Shown: piece after piece, positions 39,055 to 50,976 of the stretch
How positions within the stretch are numbered: position 1 is the stretch's first letter
Layout of the letters: each line of letters starts with the position of its first letter
Assembly (NCBI RefSeq): GCF_000247695.1
Contig: NW_004624751.1
Location: forward strand, 27,489,681-27,553,680
DNA length: 64,000 nt
Source: Heterocephalus glaber
Lineage: Eukaryota > Chordata > Mammalia > Rodentia > Bathyergidae
Direction: 5' to 3'
Translations under genes and position numbers: made by a program
The notes under the pieces: generated by a model
Told to the model about the DNA's origin: nothing
The model's input: only the letters and a program-made list of their open reading frames with translations
Database searches by the model: none

Positions 39055-39327
39055 CCGGCTGGGGACTGAACTCAAGGCCTGGTGCATGTGAAGCGTGTGG
39101 TCACCACTGCGCTCCCACAGGCAGGGCCTGGCACTAAAATGACTTATGTGAGACAGGAAGCACCTCTGGGGGAACACTGGGGTTTGAATCCAGGACCTCT
39201 GCATCTCTTATTTTTTGAGATAGAGTCTCTTTATGTAGCCCAGGCTGGCCTTGAACTCCTGGCCATCCTCCTGCCTCAGCCTCCCAAGTGCTGAAATTAC
39301 AGGTGTGTGCCACCACGCCTACCTTAA
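39055..39327 (-). repeat. ID-like fragment and B1-type SINE
   Basis: Weak reverse ID-like stretch 39,055-39,125 (GGGGACTGAACTCAAGGCC). Clear minus B1 at 39,203-39,327 (GAGATAGAGTCTCTTTATGT). Confidence 0.75.
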
Positions 39328-39937
39328 GTACATTTTATTTTTAAAGAGGGATGTTACAGTAGGAATCTGGACAGTGACTTTAAAATCGTATTACTATAGC
39401 AAACCTGGAAATCCGAGAAATCCATGTAATTTAAGCGGCTGGCAGGTGGCGTGAAGGTGCCATGTGTGGCGTGGAAGCCATAAAACTGTCATTCACAGGC
39501 TAGGAGGAGAGATAGGGGAAGTCGCCGGACATCAGGGGCTCTGCACTGAGCGTTGGCTGGCTCCATAGGAAAAGTAAACATCTGGAGACAGTGTGCAAGG
39601 CTAGGCCCGCTGAGCCTGTAAACCGAGGGCCGCGTCCCCATGCATCCTGGCATTGTCCTGGGGCCTGGGCGCTGGTTTCTGACCCCGAGTGTCCGGACCA
39701 GGACCTTGCTCTGCTCTCTCGGCTTCCCCAGGCCTGGGTGTCGAGGAGGAAGTAGCCGGGTAGCGGAAGCGCCCAGAAAGGAGAGACGGGTTTAGGGAAT
39801 GGCAGGACACTACTGGGTCAGTCCGCAGCTCACAGGGCCCGGGCTGGGCCGCTGAGCTGACAGAACGGGGCGGCGCGCAGGTGGAGAGTTCTCTCCAACA
39901 CGGCCCACGAGGACGGGCCCAGGCCAAAGCCAGGATC
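39328..39937. other. Unique GC-moderate sequence, no gene seen
   Basis: About 600 bp between SINEs with scattered CpG. An open minus frame (39,601-40,002) runs into the next B1 and has no recognisable domain. Probably non-coding. Confidence 0.5.
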
Positions 39938-40085
39938 CAGCCAGCGTGGTGGTTGCGCACACCGTAACCCGCAGTGGGAGGCCGAGGCAGGAGAATTGCC
40001 ACGAGCTCCAGGCCAACCTGGGGTACACAGTGAGTTCAAGTCCAGCCCAAACCCCGTCTCAAAAAACCCAAAATAAACAAAAACA
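39938..40085 (+). repeat. B1-type SINE
   Basis: CAGCGTGGTGGTTGCGCACA, GTGAGTTCAAGTCCAGCCC, CCCGTCTCAAAAAACC. Confidence 0.85.
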
Positions 40086-40349
40086 AAAACAAGTCCCCCA
40101 AAAAATCAAGGTTCGTTCCTATGGATACTTTATTTCCCACTCCGTACACCTGAAGCAGATCCAAAGCGCCTCCCTGAGCTCTCGGCTTGCTCAGCTCTGC
40201 TCCTCTGGCTGCAGCTTGGGAGGCTTTCAGGAGCCCAGTGTCTGGCAGCTGCATGTCACTGGGAATCTTATTCTTCTCTTCATTTACAGGCTCTGCACTA
40301 GTATGATAGTTTACTAGTGCATACATGAAAACTTGTTTGGAAAAAAAAA

Positions 40350-40550
40350 AAGCAGGATGTGGCAGTGCATGCCTGTAATCGCAGCACTCTGGGAGGCTGA
40401 GGGCAGGAGGACCTTGAGTTCAAACACAGTCTGGGCAATTTGTCGATTTGGCGAGACCAGGTCTCAGAGAAAAAAAAAAAGATAGAAAAAGGGCTGCAGA
40501 TGTAACTCAGTGCAATCACTGGGTTCAAGCCCCAGTATTGCCCGAAAAAA
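40350..40550 (+). repeat. B1-ID dimeric SINE
   Basis: B1 half from GGATGTGGCAGTGCATGCC. ID half GGGCTGCAGATGTAACTCAG, GGTTCAAGCCCCAGTATTG. Confidence 0.85.
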
Positions 40551-40608
40551 CCAAAAAAGCAAACAAAAACCCCAAAAACATGTTTATGAGTATGTTCAAC
40601 CTGTGAGG

Positions 40609-40612
<4 letters not shown>

Positions 40613-40644
<32 letters not shown>

Positions 40645-40740
40645 CAGGGACTCACTATGTAGCCTTGAACTCACAGTGATCCTCCTGCCTCAGTCTCCCG
40701 AGTTCTGAGATTACAAGTGTGCACAATCATGCCTGGCTCA
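40613..40740 (-). repeat. (TA)n and B1-type SINE fragment
   Basis: (TA)n at 40,613-40,640 leads straight into a 5'-lacking minus B1 (GGACAGGGACTCACTATGTA). Confidence 0.85.
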
Positions 40741-40741
40741 G

Positions 40742-40853
40742 TAAGATTCTTTTTTTTTTTTTCGGTACCGGGGATCAAACTCGGGTCCTTGTGCTTGTGC
40801 AGCAGGCGGCGAAACCACTGAACTAAATCCTCAGCCCTCAATAAGATTCTTAA
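40742..40853 (-). repeat. ID SINE with target-site duplication
   Basis: GGTACCGGGGATCAAACTCG, CCACTGAACTAAATCCTCAG. TAAGATTCTT on both sides. Confidence 0.94.
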
Positions 40854-41069
40854 CAATAGGTAGAATATTTATACCGACTATGAAATTGTAAAGCAATTTA
40901 AACAGAAGCCTATGACATGCTAATGTGTCTTCTGTAAAATGAAGACTATATAATAAAGTAGCAACTTTTCATTAAGATCTATAAAAGGTTTTTTCCACTC
41001 TATTTCTGAATTCATAAGGGAACAATTTATAGGAATTTAACATTTAGAATTTAAAAATAAATAATTTAG

Positions 41070-41192
41070 GCTGGCTGAAGTGACAGGGGCCCATAGTTTC
41101 AGCACTTGGGAGGCTGAGGCAGGAAGATCGCCAAAGTCTAGGAATTTGAGAACAGCCTGGGTAGCAATAATGACTTTCTCTGAAAAAAATTT
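41070..41192 (+). repeat. B1-like SINE, diverged
   Basis: GGCTGGCTGAAGTGACAGGG start, GGAGGCTGAGGCAGGAAGAT core, ends TTCTCTGAAAAAAA. Confidence 0.75.
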
Positions 41193-41215
41193 GTTTTGAG
41201 TTAAAAACTCATTAA

Positions 41216-41512
41216 ATCACCTGGTGTGGTGGTGTATGACTGTAATCCCAGCACTTGGGAGGCTGAGACAGGAGGATAATGATGAGTTTTTTGAATTTTT
41301 GGGGGGACAGGGCCTTGGCATGTAATCCAGGCTGGCCTCGAACTCATGGTGATCCTCCTGCCTCAGCCTCCCAAGTGCTGGGATAACAGGTGTGCACCAC
41401 CACGCCTGGCTGTCACTTTGAGTTTGAGGCCAGCCTGGGCTATATAGTGAGTTCTAGGCCAGCCTGAAACACATAGAGAGAGCCTGTTTCAAAAAACCAA
41501 AAAAAAACCTCC
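41216..41512. repeat. B1 interrupted by an inverted B1
   Basis: A plus B1 (41,216-41,290) is interrupted in GATGAGTTTT by a minus B1 lacking its T-run (41,291-41,407), then continues CTTTGAGTTTGAGGCCAGCC to 41,512. Second such nested inverted pair in the window. Confidence 0.87.
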
Positions 41513-41639
41513 ACTCATTAAGATTATTTTAGTTTTCATTAAGTTTATTTACGAACAGGGCAGAAATTTTTAGTTATTAGAGAAAAATAGAATATAATGA
41601 GAGCCTGATTTAATCTTTACATTTGGATTGAAAAACAAT

Positions 41640-41830
41640 GCCAAGTGGGATTGGTGGTACCTGGTACCCACTGGTGGTCTCCTCTACTCTGGAGGCTGAG
41701 GCAGGAAGACTGCAAGTTCAAGGCCAGTCTGGGCTACGAGGCATATTCAAAACTTGCCTGGACTATATAATGAAACTGCTTCAAACAGAAAGAAAAGAAA
41801 AGAAAAAGAAAAAGGAAGGAAGAAAAAATT
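41640..41830 (+). repeat. B1-type SINE, diverged
   Basis: CTCTGGAGGCTGAGGCAGGA core with duplicated 3' half. AAAGA-rich tail. Confidence 0.75.
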
Positions 41831-41966
41831 TTAACATGGTTTAGTCAAATGCAAGGTTCCTTTACAATGGTCATTTAAGGAAACAAAGCTTTTGTACATA
41901 GGGAGGGGAGAGGGCTTGGGGGGAAATGGGATAAAATGAAATTTATTTTAAAAAATGGTCAATTAA

Positions 41967-41969
<3 letters not shown>

Positions 41970-42005
<36 letters not shown>

Positions 42006-42170
42006 CACGGGGGATTGAACTTGGGGCCTGTGCACTGAGTTATATCCCCAGGCCTTTTTTTAGTTTTGGAGACAGGGTTTCACTCAGGCTGAGCTCAGAT
42101 TTATGCTCTTCCCGCTTCAGCATCGCAGAGTGCTGGGATTACAGGTGTGCATCACTGTGCTCACCTTAAA
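41970..42170 (-). repeat. (GT)n and B1-ID dimeric SINE
   Basis: (GT)n at 41,970-42,004, then reverse ID half (GGGGGATTGAACTTGGGGCC) and B1 half (GTGCTGGGATTACAGGTGTG). Confidence 0.85.
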
Positions 42171-42329
42171 ATTTTTGAATTATATTTAAAAAAAAATGAC
42201 ATATTATTCCCTTAGTTTATAATGGACCTCAATTACATTTTGTTGTTTTTCAAGTTTTGTTTTATAAACATCTTGTTAAAACTGTAGAATAAATTGTAAA
42301 TACAAAATCCTACTGTAGGAAGAGAAAAA

Positions 42330-42500
42330 ACTGGGCATGGTGACACACACCTGTAATTCTGGCACTTGAAGGCTGAGGCCGGAGGATTGCTATGTGTTTT
42401 TTTTTTCCTGTTGAGTTTTTTGACCAGCTTGGGCTACACAGTGAGTTCAGGGCCAGCCTGAACTACATGGTGAGACCCTGTCTTAAACAACAACCACAAA
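42330..42500 (+). repeat. B1-type SINE with internal T-run
   Basis: GGGCATGGTGACACACACC to CCCTGTCTTAAAC, with a T-rich stretch at 42,397-42,422 inside the core. Confidence 0.83.
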
Positions 42501-42886
42501 ACAATAGAAGAGAACCAAGCATGGGCCAAAGCTTCTGAAGTACTAAGCCAGCACCAATCTTTCCCTGTGCAGGGGAAGCCCAGGGACTGCGGGACACTGG
42601 GGCAAATCTGACAATGGTGCAGCAGGCGACCGACACAGAGACCACCGTCCTTTAGGGAGGACAGTGGCCTGGGTCTGAGGTGGTGAGGAGAATTCACGCA
42701 CAGGAAATGAACGCACACAAAGTCGAAGAACTTCAGGCTCTTCATTTCTAATTAGAAAAAAACCCCTTTTCAAACTAGCTAGATGTGTCAACAGGAACTC
42801 ATGATTTTTTCCCTTTATTTAAAACACATTGTGTTCCAGGTCTGTTGGAAAAGCCTAGAGATAAGGAAGTCCAAGACAGTCAGCAC

Positions 42887-43012
42887 TACTGGGCGTGGGG
42901 GTGCACATCCATCGGTAGATCCAGCACCTGGAAGGCTGGGGCAGGGGGATCGCAGTGGATGCCTGCCTAGGGTATATAGCGAGACCTTCTCTCAAAAAAC
43001 AAACAAAAGAGG
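42887..43012 (+). repeat. B1-type SINE
   Basis: CTGGGCGTGGGGGTGCACAT, diverged core, CTTCTCTCAAAAAAC. Confidence 0.78.
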
Positions 43013-43184
43013 TAAAAAACCAAACAATCGACATTCCCAGTGCCTAACATGCTGTGTGCTGTGGATCTGGTTAACTGCTTCTTCACAGTGTCCTTTAGCT
43101 TGGTTTTCTAATTCTTGTTTTGCCTGAAGATGTTTTGTTTCAGGTTAATTTTTTTCTTTTTTGGCATAGATACTTTACAGGTGT

Positions 43185-43310
43185 TGCTATTTTTCTTTTC
43201 CTTTTGTTTTCTGAAGCAAGGCTTGCTGTGCTGCTCAGGCTGGTCTGCAACTCCTGGGCTCAAGCGATCCTCCCCTCAACCTCGGGAGTTTAGAGGGACT
43301 GACCCAGCGC
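43185..43310 (-). repeat. B1/Alu-like SINE, degenerate
   Basis: TGCTGCTCAGGCTGGTCTGC, CTGGGCTCAAGCGATCCTCC. One of the oldest 7SL-type copies here. Confidence 0.65.
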
Positions 43311-43764
43311 TGGCTCAGAATGTTCTTCGTTTGTCTGAGCACCTGCGCCGCATTGTGACCCCAAATCGAACAAACCCTCCCCTCCCCTCTTACTGACATG
43401 TCCTAAAAATTCTTGTCCTGCGACGAGAGCCATGACAGCCAGCAAACCCATAAACATATTCCGGAGGAGTGGGACAGGCTCCTTATTTCAGCCAAGGACC
43501 CTCAGAGCCGCCGACATGGCCCCAGGAGCATTGCGCCTGCGCTCAGCTGCTGCTTTCCATCTCGCCTTCCCCCATGACCAGGCGCAGAATTTCTGCTGGC
43601 ACCAGTGTTAGGGAGGTAATGTTGATTAGTGAGGCTGGATGGTTATGGTCTGATAGAAAACTCATGACCCTTTATCTAAGAGCTTTAGCATTTACTGAGG
43701 ACTGTCTACTTTGTCAGTGTTTGCTATACTGTAATATCCCAACTCACTCATGTTTTTTTGGTTT

Positions 43765-44772
43765 TTTCCAGCTACTCTTCTACAGAGGACTAATATCTAG
43801 CAAATATAAAGGCCTTAAAAAATTAGACAGACCCCCCAAATTTGAAGACAAATGGGCATCTGAAAGAGACACTTTAAAAAAAAAAAGAAATAGATACTTC
43901 ACACACGAAGGACAAAAAGCCAATAAATACATGAAAAAATGTTCAACATCACTGGTCATTCAAGAAATGCAAATTAAACCAACACCAAGATTCCACCTCA
44001 CTCCAGAATGAATGTCCATCATCAAGAAATCAACCAACAAGAAATGCTGGTGGGGCTGTAGAGAGAAAGGAACCCTTTTCCATTGTTGCTGGGAATATAT
44101 ACTAGTACAACCACTATGGAAATTAGTATGGAGAATTCCTCAGAACACTAGAACTAGAAATTCCATTTGACCTAGCTATTTCCCTTCTAGGTATCTTCCA
44201 GAAAGAGTTAAAGACATCATATTATAGCATACATGCATACCCATGTTTACAGTAGCACAATTCTTAATAGCTGAATTTTGGAAACAGCCTATAGGTCTAT
44301 CAACAGATAAATGGCTAAAGCAAACGTGGTGTTTATACACAATGGAGTACTATAATGCCATAAAGAAGGATAAAGTTGAGTCATTTCTAGGCAAATGGAT
44401 GCACCTTGAGACCATAATATTAAGTGAAATAACTCAGACACATAAGCTTAAATATCACATGGTTTCTGTTATATGGAAAACTCATATAACAGAATACATG
44501 ATAATAGGAAAAAAGACAGAGGAAAGTTATTGTAATCCAGCATGGACAATGTATCTAAAAGTATACCTTGATTTAGTATAACTGTTTTATGTGTTTATAT
44601 GTTTTTTGGCCTGTTAGTGTGGCTGTTAATCTGTATGCATGATACTTAACTTTATAAGGACTTATAAGGGAAAGGGGAAAAAAATGAATTGAGATGTGTT
44701 ATGTCCATGTACTGATTCCCCACAGTGAATATTATTGTGTACTACAAACATGTATTAATAAAAACAAAAAAT
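43765..44772 (+). mobile_element. LINE-1 3' fragment
   Basis: It starts in the ORF2 C-terminal part and continues through L1 landmarks (CAATGGAGTACTATAATGCC, TTAAGTGAAATAACTCAGAC), ending in an A-rich TAATAAAAACAAAAAATT. Aligns by eye with 51,645-52,733. 5'-truncated, inactive. Confidence 0.93.
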
Positions 44773-46446
44773 TAAGACTTCCAGGAAGATAGCAGAGTGA
44801 TAAGCAGCAACAAATCAACCTCTTCAAGATCTGGAATTCAGACACTGGAAAATAACAACTTGGGGAAGAAAAGAAGGAGGGAGGTGGATCCTTGGGACCT
44901 AGGAAGAACTATTTTCAGATAGTTCCTTCTAAAAGTGGCTCAACAAATAAACATTACTGGGTTCTGGGTTCTGATCCTCCTTCTGGAGTTGGATTCCAGG
45001 TTTTGTTTTTCTTTTTGTCTTGAAAAAGAACTGAATGAAACAAGCAAAAAACATGGCAAAGTTTATTTGAAAAAGTGAAAGTGAAGAATGAGAGACAAAC
45101 TGGCTCTGAATGAGCTTAGGCCAAGTAAAAGAGGAAGCAAAATAGAACACCTTGGAGAAAGCAGGGCAGGCTACCGTGAGGAAAGCCTATACCAAGCTCT
45201 TCTTGGGATCTGTCTTTTATGCTGTCCAAATCTTGAGGAAACCCATGAGAACTTCTACATAAGGGTCCTGAGGGTCAGTGCTGGGATCCCATGCTTCAGG
45301 CTAACATCAGGTCTAGGTCACCCTATTGAAAACCTGCTCAAGTTCTTGGAAGAAGTCCATGTGCAGGGCTTTGGGAACTGTTCTGTGTATGTGTTCCAGA
45401 TCTTGTAGTTAATAGGTCATGCCCACTTCCCCAGCCAGTTTTGCAATGCCCTACTCTCCTATGTCAGGATCTCAAGGGGAAATTAGAGCTCACAGAGAGA
45501 GTGAAGAGACAGACTTCAATGTAGAAAAAGGACAGGGCAATCTGCACTTTCTCCCCCGTTCCTGGCTTGTGGGGAGAGAAAGGAAAATTGAATCTACAAA
45601 GACACAGTGAAACAGGGCCTCCAGAGGCTTCCAGGGAGAAACACACCAGTGGAATGGAGCAGGAGCTGCTGTGCACTGCAACAGCTGGTGAGTGACTCCA
45701 GTACAAGCAATTGCTGTGACCCCTGGAGATGTTGCTTGGCCAGACACCATTTTAGGGAGGGGCTAACTGAACCCAGGACTCCGAGCATCTATAGGTTGGC
45801 TTCATCTCAGGGCTCCCAGTGGTAAAAACCCATAGTGACTGGGTGAGGGACAATCACGGGAGATGTCCAGGGTCAGAGAACCATGGTCAGACTGGCAAGA
45901 GAAACCCAGAGTGTTACAAGCTAAACGACTCAGGCCTAAACTCTGTGACCAGAGGCTAGGATCACACGAACTGTGGATTTGAAAGCATCAGAACTAGCAT
46001 CCTGGCCTAATACTACTGCAGGCTTGCTGAGATAACCCAGTATAGATTTGGGTTCTGACTGCCTCCTTAGTTTACCAATGAGAGTAGAGCCATGCCCTGA
46101 ATTAAATACTAGTACAAAACTGTGAACTCCGGAAGATAACCACAGGCTTGAAATCACATAGAAATTTTTTTTCCCTTTTGCTATTGGATTAAAAAAACCT
46201 TTTTTTTCATGAATGCAAACATTGTTTTTAGTTTTTAAACAAATTTTGTGTTTTTGGGGGCTTTGTTTTTTTCCTTGTTTCTGTATCTTCTATCTTCTTC
46301 ACTGGTTTCTCAAAGCTTGGGTAATTTTCCTTTGTCCTTCAGTCTTGCTTCTTCTAATCTCTTTCTCTATTTTTTTCCTCTTATTTCCTTTAAACTTTTT
46401 CCCCCTAGGGTAAAATTGCTTTGTTGAGTGGATATTTGTCTTAGTT

Positions 46447-46586
46447 TTTTTTTTTTTTAAGGCAGGGTCTTGCTATGTAGCTCAGGCTGGACTTGAACTC
46501 CCAATGTAGCCCAGGCTGGCCTCAAACTCACAACAATCCTCCTGCCGAGTGTTGGGATTACAGGTGTGTGCCGCCATGCCTGGCCA
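46447..46586 (-). repeat. B1-type SINE within LINE-1 5'UTR
   Basis: T-run, GGCAGGGTCTTGCTATGTAG, GGATTACAGGTGTGTGCCGC. Confidence 0.9.
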
Positions 46587-47222
46587 ATTTGTCTTGGATT
46601 TTATAACTATAAATCTTATACCTATGGTTAATGATGACAAAAAAGTTATCATAGTTTGTCAGTTTCCAGTCTGTGCTTGATATTATTGTTATTACTGATT
46701 GTACTGCGTTAGCCAAGGTGACATAGTTGTTGTGATCAACTGATCTTCCTTGTATGCCAATACCTAGATTTTCTGGGGGTCATAAACAATACTGTAGTCC
46801 AGCACCAAAGAATTGGGTACTAGGTCAAACAGGCAGCGACCTTTTGTCCCTAATTAATTGAAGAGGCAGGATCTTGGAACAGACTCAAAAGCAAAATCGA
46901 GCTACGCCTAGAAGACATCCCTGAAAAGTAGTCATTTCCTAAAGAGGTCTCAATACTAGTAGTAAAGCTACATACCATAACCAATTTACAAGCATCAATG
47001 CAGAAAACAAACAAACAAAGAAAAAATGAGAAAACACAGAAGCAAGATGCAATTCATAATCCCCAAGTCACCCAAGGCAAATCAAGGGGGCACTGAGGTG
47101 AAAGAAATCAAAAGCCACCCAGTTGAATTTTATGAAATGATAGTAGTAGAACAAAAAAGATAAACAAGTTTCTTGACAATAAAAATCCCCCAAAACAAAA
47201 AAAACCCCAGATAATTACTGAG

Positions 47223-48172
47223 ATGATGACCACAATAAAGGAAATGATTAGTAAAGTTAGAGTAGATACAGATAAAAAAATAGAGAAGCTCAGCAAAGAC
47301 ATGGGAACCATTAATGCCCAATGTGGAAAAGAATTGGATTCCATAAAACAGACTCAAATAGAAATCCAGGAGATTAAAAATTCTCTGAAAGTATTCACAG
47401 CAGAGTCAACCAATGTGAAGACAGAATATCAGATCTACAACACAGGGTTGTGGTTGGTGATCATCAAATGAAAGATCTCCTAAAAATAGCAAAGGACCAT
47501 GAAAAATCAATCTAACAGCTGCTACATGATGCAAAGAAGACTAATATAAAATTAACTGGACTCAATGAAGAATCAGAAGATAATACAAAAGGCATAAAAA
47601 AACCTGTTTACAGAAGCAATAGCAGAAAACTTTCCAAGGATGGAAAAAGAATTTGAGATACAGATAATTGAGGCATATAGAACTCCACACAGTCACGATA
47701 AAAAAAAAAATACACCAAGGCATATAATAATCAAGATTCCAGAAATGCAACACAAGAACAGAATATTAAAAGCTGTTAGAGAAAAGAAACTTATTACCTA
47801 TAAAGGAAAACCCATCAGAATCACAGCAGATTTCTCAACTTAAACCCTTAATACAAATAGAGCTTGGAGAGAAGTATTTCAAGCCCTAAAAGAAAACAAC
47901 CTCCAGACCAGACTGATGCTCTGGCAAAATTATCTTTCAAAATTGAGGGAGAAATGAGATACTTCTATGATAAAGAACACCTGAAGAAATTCATGACCAC
48001 CCAACCAGTACTCCAAAAAGTTCTGAAGGATATTCTAGAAAAAGACAACAAAGCCAATAATGAAATGAATCCGAATAGAATGAATCCAACAGGTAAGGCA
48101 AACAGAAGGGAAAGAAAGGAGAACCAACAACAGGAAAATGACAAGGATAAGTCAATATATATCAGTTTTTAA
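47223..48172 (+). pseudogene. L1 ORF1p: LINE-1 ORF1 remnant
   Basis: RNA-binding chaperone of L1. The first piece (47,223-47,471) is rich in Lys/Glu/Ile as in the coiled coil. The second (47,640-47,843) contains the conserved TPRHIIIKIPE and KGKPIRITADFS blocks of the RRM and C-terminal domain. A shifted frame (47,864-48,172) carries LSFKIEGEMRYF. At least two frame breaks. Confidence 0.88.
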
Positions 48173-48221
48173 AAAAAAAAATTTATTCTTTTATTGGTAC
48201 ATTTTAGGTATATAATAATAC
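48169..48221. repeat. Small insertion in LINE-1 with short duplication
   Basis: An A/T-rich insert (AAATTTATTCTTTTATTGGT...) flanked by ATATCAGTTTT on both sides (48,156 and 48,223). Its start resembles 62,423-62,445. Family unknown. Confidence 0.5.
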
Positions 48222-48305
48222 ATATCAGTTTTAACCATCAATGTAATGGTCTCAATTCACCAATCAAAAGACACAGATTGACAGATTGGATCAAGAAACA
48301 GGATA

Positions 48306-48545
48306 CAACAATACACTACAGCCAGCTGTGGTGGTATATTCCTGTAATCCCAGCATTTGGGAGGCTGAGGCAGAAGGATTGCTCTAAGTTTGAGCCCAGT
48401 CTGGGCTACCTAGTAAGTTCACAGCCAGCCTGAACTACATAGGAGACTCTGTCTCAAAAAGGAAAACAAAACAAAACCAAAAACAAAAAACAAAAACCAA
48501 AACAAACAACAAAACCCCCCAGAAAACCCCTCAAAACAATACACT
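48306..48545 (+). repeat. B1-type SINE with long A/C tail
   Basis: CAGCTGTGGTGGTATATTCC to CTGTCTCAAAAAGG, then about 75 bp of A-rich tail. ACAATACACT on both sides (48,307 and 48,537). Confidence 0.9.
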
Positions 48546-50196
48546 CCATATAAGAAACACATTTAACTCAAAAAGAAATTCAGAGACTGAAAGTCAAAGG
48601 ATGGATAACAATACTCCATGTGACAGGAACCCAGAAAAAAGTAGAGGTAGTTATTCTATTTGCAGACAAAGGGGATTTCAAGCCAAGACTGATCAGAAGA
48701 CACAAAAAAGTTCAGTACATAGTTGTTAAGGGAACAATCCAAGAAGTGATAACAATCATAAATATATATGCATCAAATACTGACACATCTAACTATATAA
48801 AACAAACAATAATGGATATGAAAACTCAGATAAGCACTAATACAACTATAATAGGGGACCTCAATACCCCACTGTCACAAATAGATCAACTAGACAAAAA
48901 AATCAACAAAGGAAAATTAGAGTTGAAAGAAACTTTGGAACAAATAGACTTGGTAGAGATCTACAGAGCGTTCCACCCCACAACAGAATACACGTTCTTC
49001 TCAGTTGCACACAGGACTTTCTCCAGAATAGACCACATATTGGCTCATAGGACATGCTTAAGCAAATGCGAAGGAACTGACATTATTCCATGCATATTAT
49101 TGGATCACAGTGCAATGGAATTAGAAATCAATGGCAAAAGAAGCCAGAAAAACTACATAAACATATGGAAATTAAACAATAGCCTCATAACCAATGGGTC
49201 ACAGATGAAATTAAAGAAGAAATTAGAGTTTCTACAATTAAACAATAATGCCAATATGACATATCAGAACTAATGGGACACAATGAAAGCAGTTCTATGA
49301 AAGAAATTTATAATGGTAAGTTCTCACATCAGAAAAGATAGAGCTAGCCCCAATAAACAGCCTAATGTTCAATCTCAATATTTTAGAAAAAGAAGAGCGA
49401 ATTAAACCCAAAGTATGTACAAGGGAGGACATTATAAAGAACAGAGCAGAAATTAATGCAATGGAAACTAAGAAAACAATACAAAGAATCAATGAATCAA
49501 AGAGATTAAAGGATTTGAAAGATTAAATAATATAGACAAACCCGTAGTCAACCTCATTAAAAAAAGAAAAGAAAAAAAACCCTCAAACTCATGTAATTAG
49601 GAATGAAAAGGGCAAAATCACAATGGACCCTGCAGAAATCCACAAGATCATCAGTATTTACTTTGAGAACCTGTACAGCAATAAGATGGAAAACTCAGAA
49701 GAAATGGACAGATTCCTGGATATATATGAATTACTAAAGCTGAATCAAGAAGATATAAAAATTTTAATTCAATAGCAGTCAATGAAATTGAAGAAGTAAT
49801 TAAAAAAAACTATCAACAAAGAAAAGCTCAGGTGCTGACAGAGTCACTGCTGAATTCTATAAGAAATTTAGAGAAGCTGGAATGTGACTGGTCCGCAAAC
49901 TGTATTGAAATTGGAAGGGAAGCAATACTCCAAAACTCATTCCTGGAAGCAAGCATTACCTTGATACCAAAACCAGAGAAGGATCCAAACAAAAAAGAGA
50001 ACTACAGGCCAATCTCCTTAATGAACATAGATGTAAAAATCCTAAATAAGATACCAGCAAACAGAATGCAGCAAATCATCAAGAAGATTATACACCATGA
50101 CCAAGTAGGATTCATCCTAGGAATGCAGGGATGGTTCAACACATGTAAATCAATAAATGTAATACACTACATTAACTGAACCAAGGACAAAACCCA

Positions 50197-50330
50197 CATG
50201 ATCATCTCATAATATCTCTGTCTCTCTCTTTTTTTTTTTGGTACCAGGGATCAAACTCGGGTCCTTGCGCTTGCAAGGCAGGCGCCGGAACCACTGAGCT
50301 AAATCCCCGGCCCTACATGATCATCTCAAT
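50197..50330 (-). repeat. ID SINE inserted in LINE-1 ORF2
   Basis: GGTACCAGGGATCAAACTCG, CACTGAGCTAAATCCCCGGC. ACATGATCATCTCA on both sides. Confidence 0.95.
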
Positions 50331-50601
50331 AAATGCAGAAAAAGCATTTGACAATGTTAAAAACCCCTTCATGATAGAAAACCCTACAGAAAACTGGAAT
50401 AGAAGGTCTTTATCTCAATCTGATAAAAGCCATCTATGACAAACCAACAGCCAACATCATACTAAATGGACAAAAATTGAAAGTTTTCATTCTAAAATCA
50501 GGAACAAGACAAGGATGCCCAGCATTACCACTTCTATTTAATATACTTCTGAAAAGAATAGCCAGAGCAATTAGACAAGGGAAAAGAAAGGCATATGGAT
50601 A

Positions 50602-50716
50602 GGAAAGGAAGAAGTTAGGGACAGGGATTTAGTTCAGTGGTTCCTCCTCCTGCCTCACAAGCGCAAGGTCCTGAGTTCAATCCCTGGTACCGAAAAAAGA
50701 AAGAAAGGAAGAAGTT
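50602..50716 (+). repeat. ID SINE inserted in LINE-1 ORF2
   Basis: GGATTTAGTTCAGTGGTTCC, GAGTTCAATCCCTGGTACCG. GGAAGAAGTTA on both sides. Confidence 0.95.
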
Positions 50717-50841
50717 AAATTATCATTATTTGGTGATGACATGACACTCTATATAGAAGACCCCAAAACTCCACCAAAAGATTGCTAGAATTAATAATCA
50801 AATTAGGCAGCATAGGAGGATACAAAGTCAACACTTAAAAA

Positions 50842-50976
50842 TCAATAGCATTGTCAGGTGTGGTGGTGAAGGCCTGCAATCCCACCACTCGGGAGCCCAA
50901 GGCAGGAGGATTCCTGGGAGTTTGAGGCCAGCCTGAGATACAAAAACTGTCTCAAAAAAAAAAAAAATAGCATTCC
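50842..50976 (+). repeat. B1-type SINE inserted in LINE-1 ORF2
   Basis: GTCAGGTGTGGTGGTGAAGG to ACTGTCTCAAAA. AATAGCATT on both sides. Confidence 0.92.

Noticed and set aside
43469..44011. 180-residue plus frame as a gene
   Set aside because: Its second half is L1 ORF2 C-terminal sequence; the first half is unsupported.
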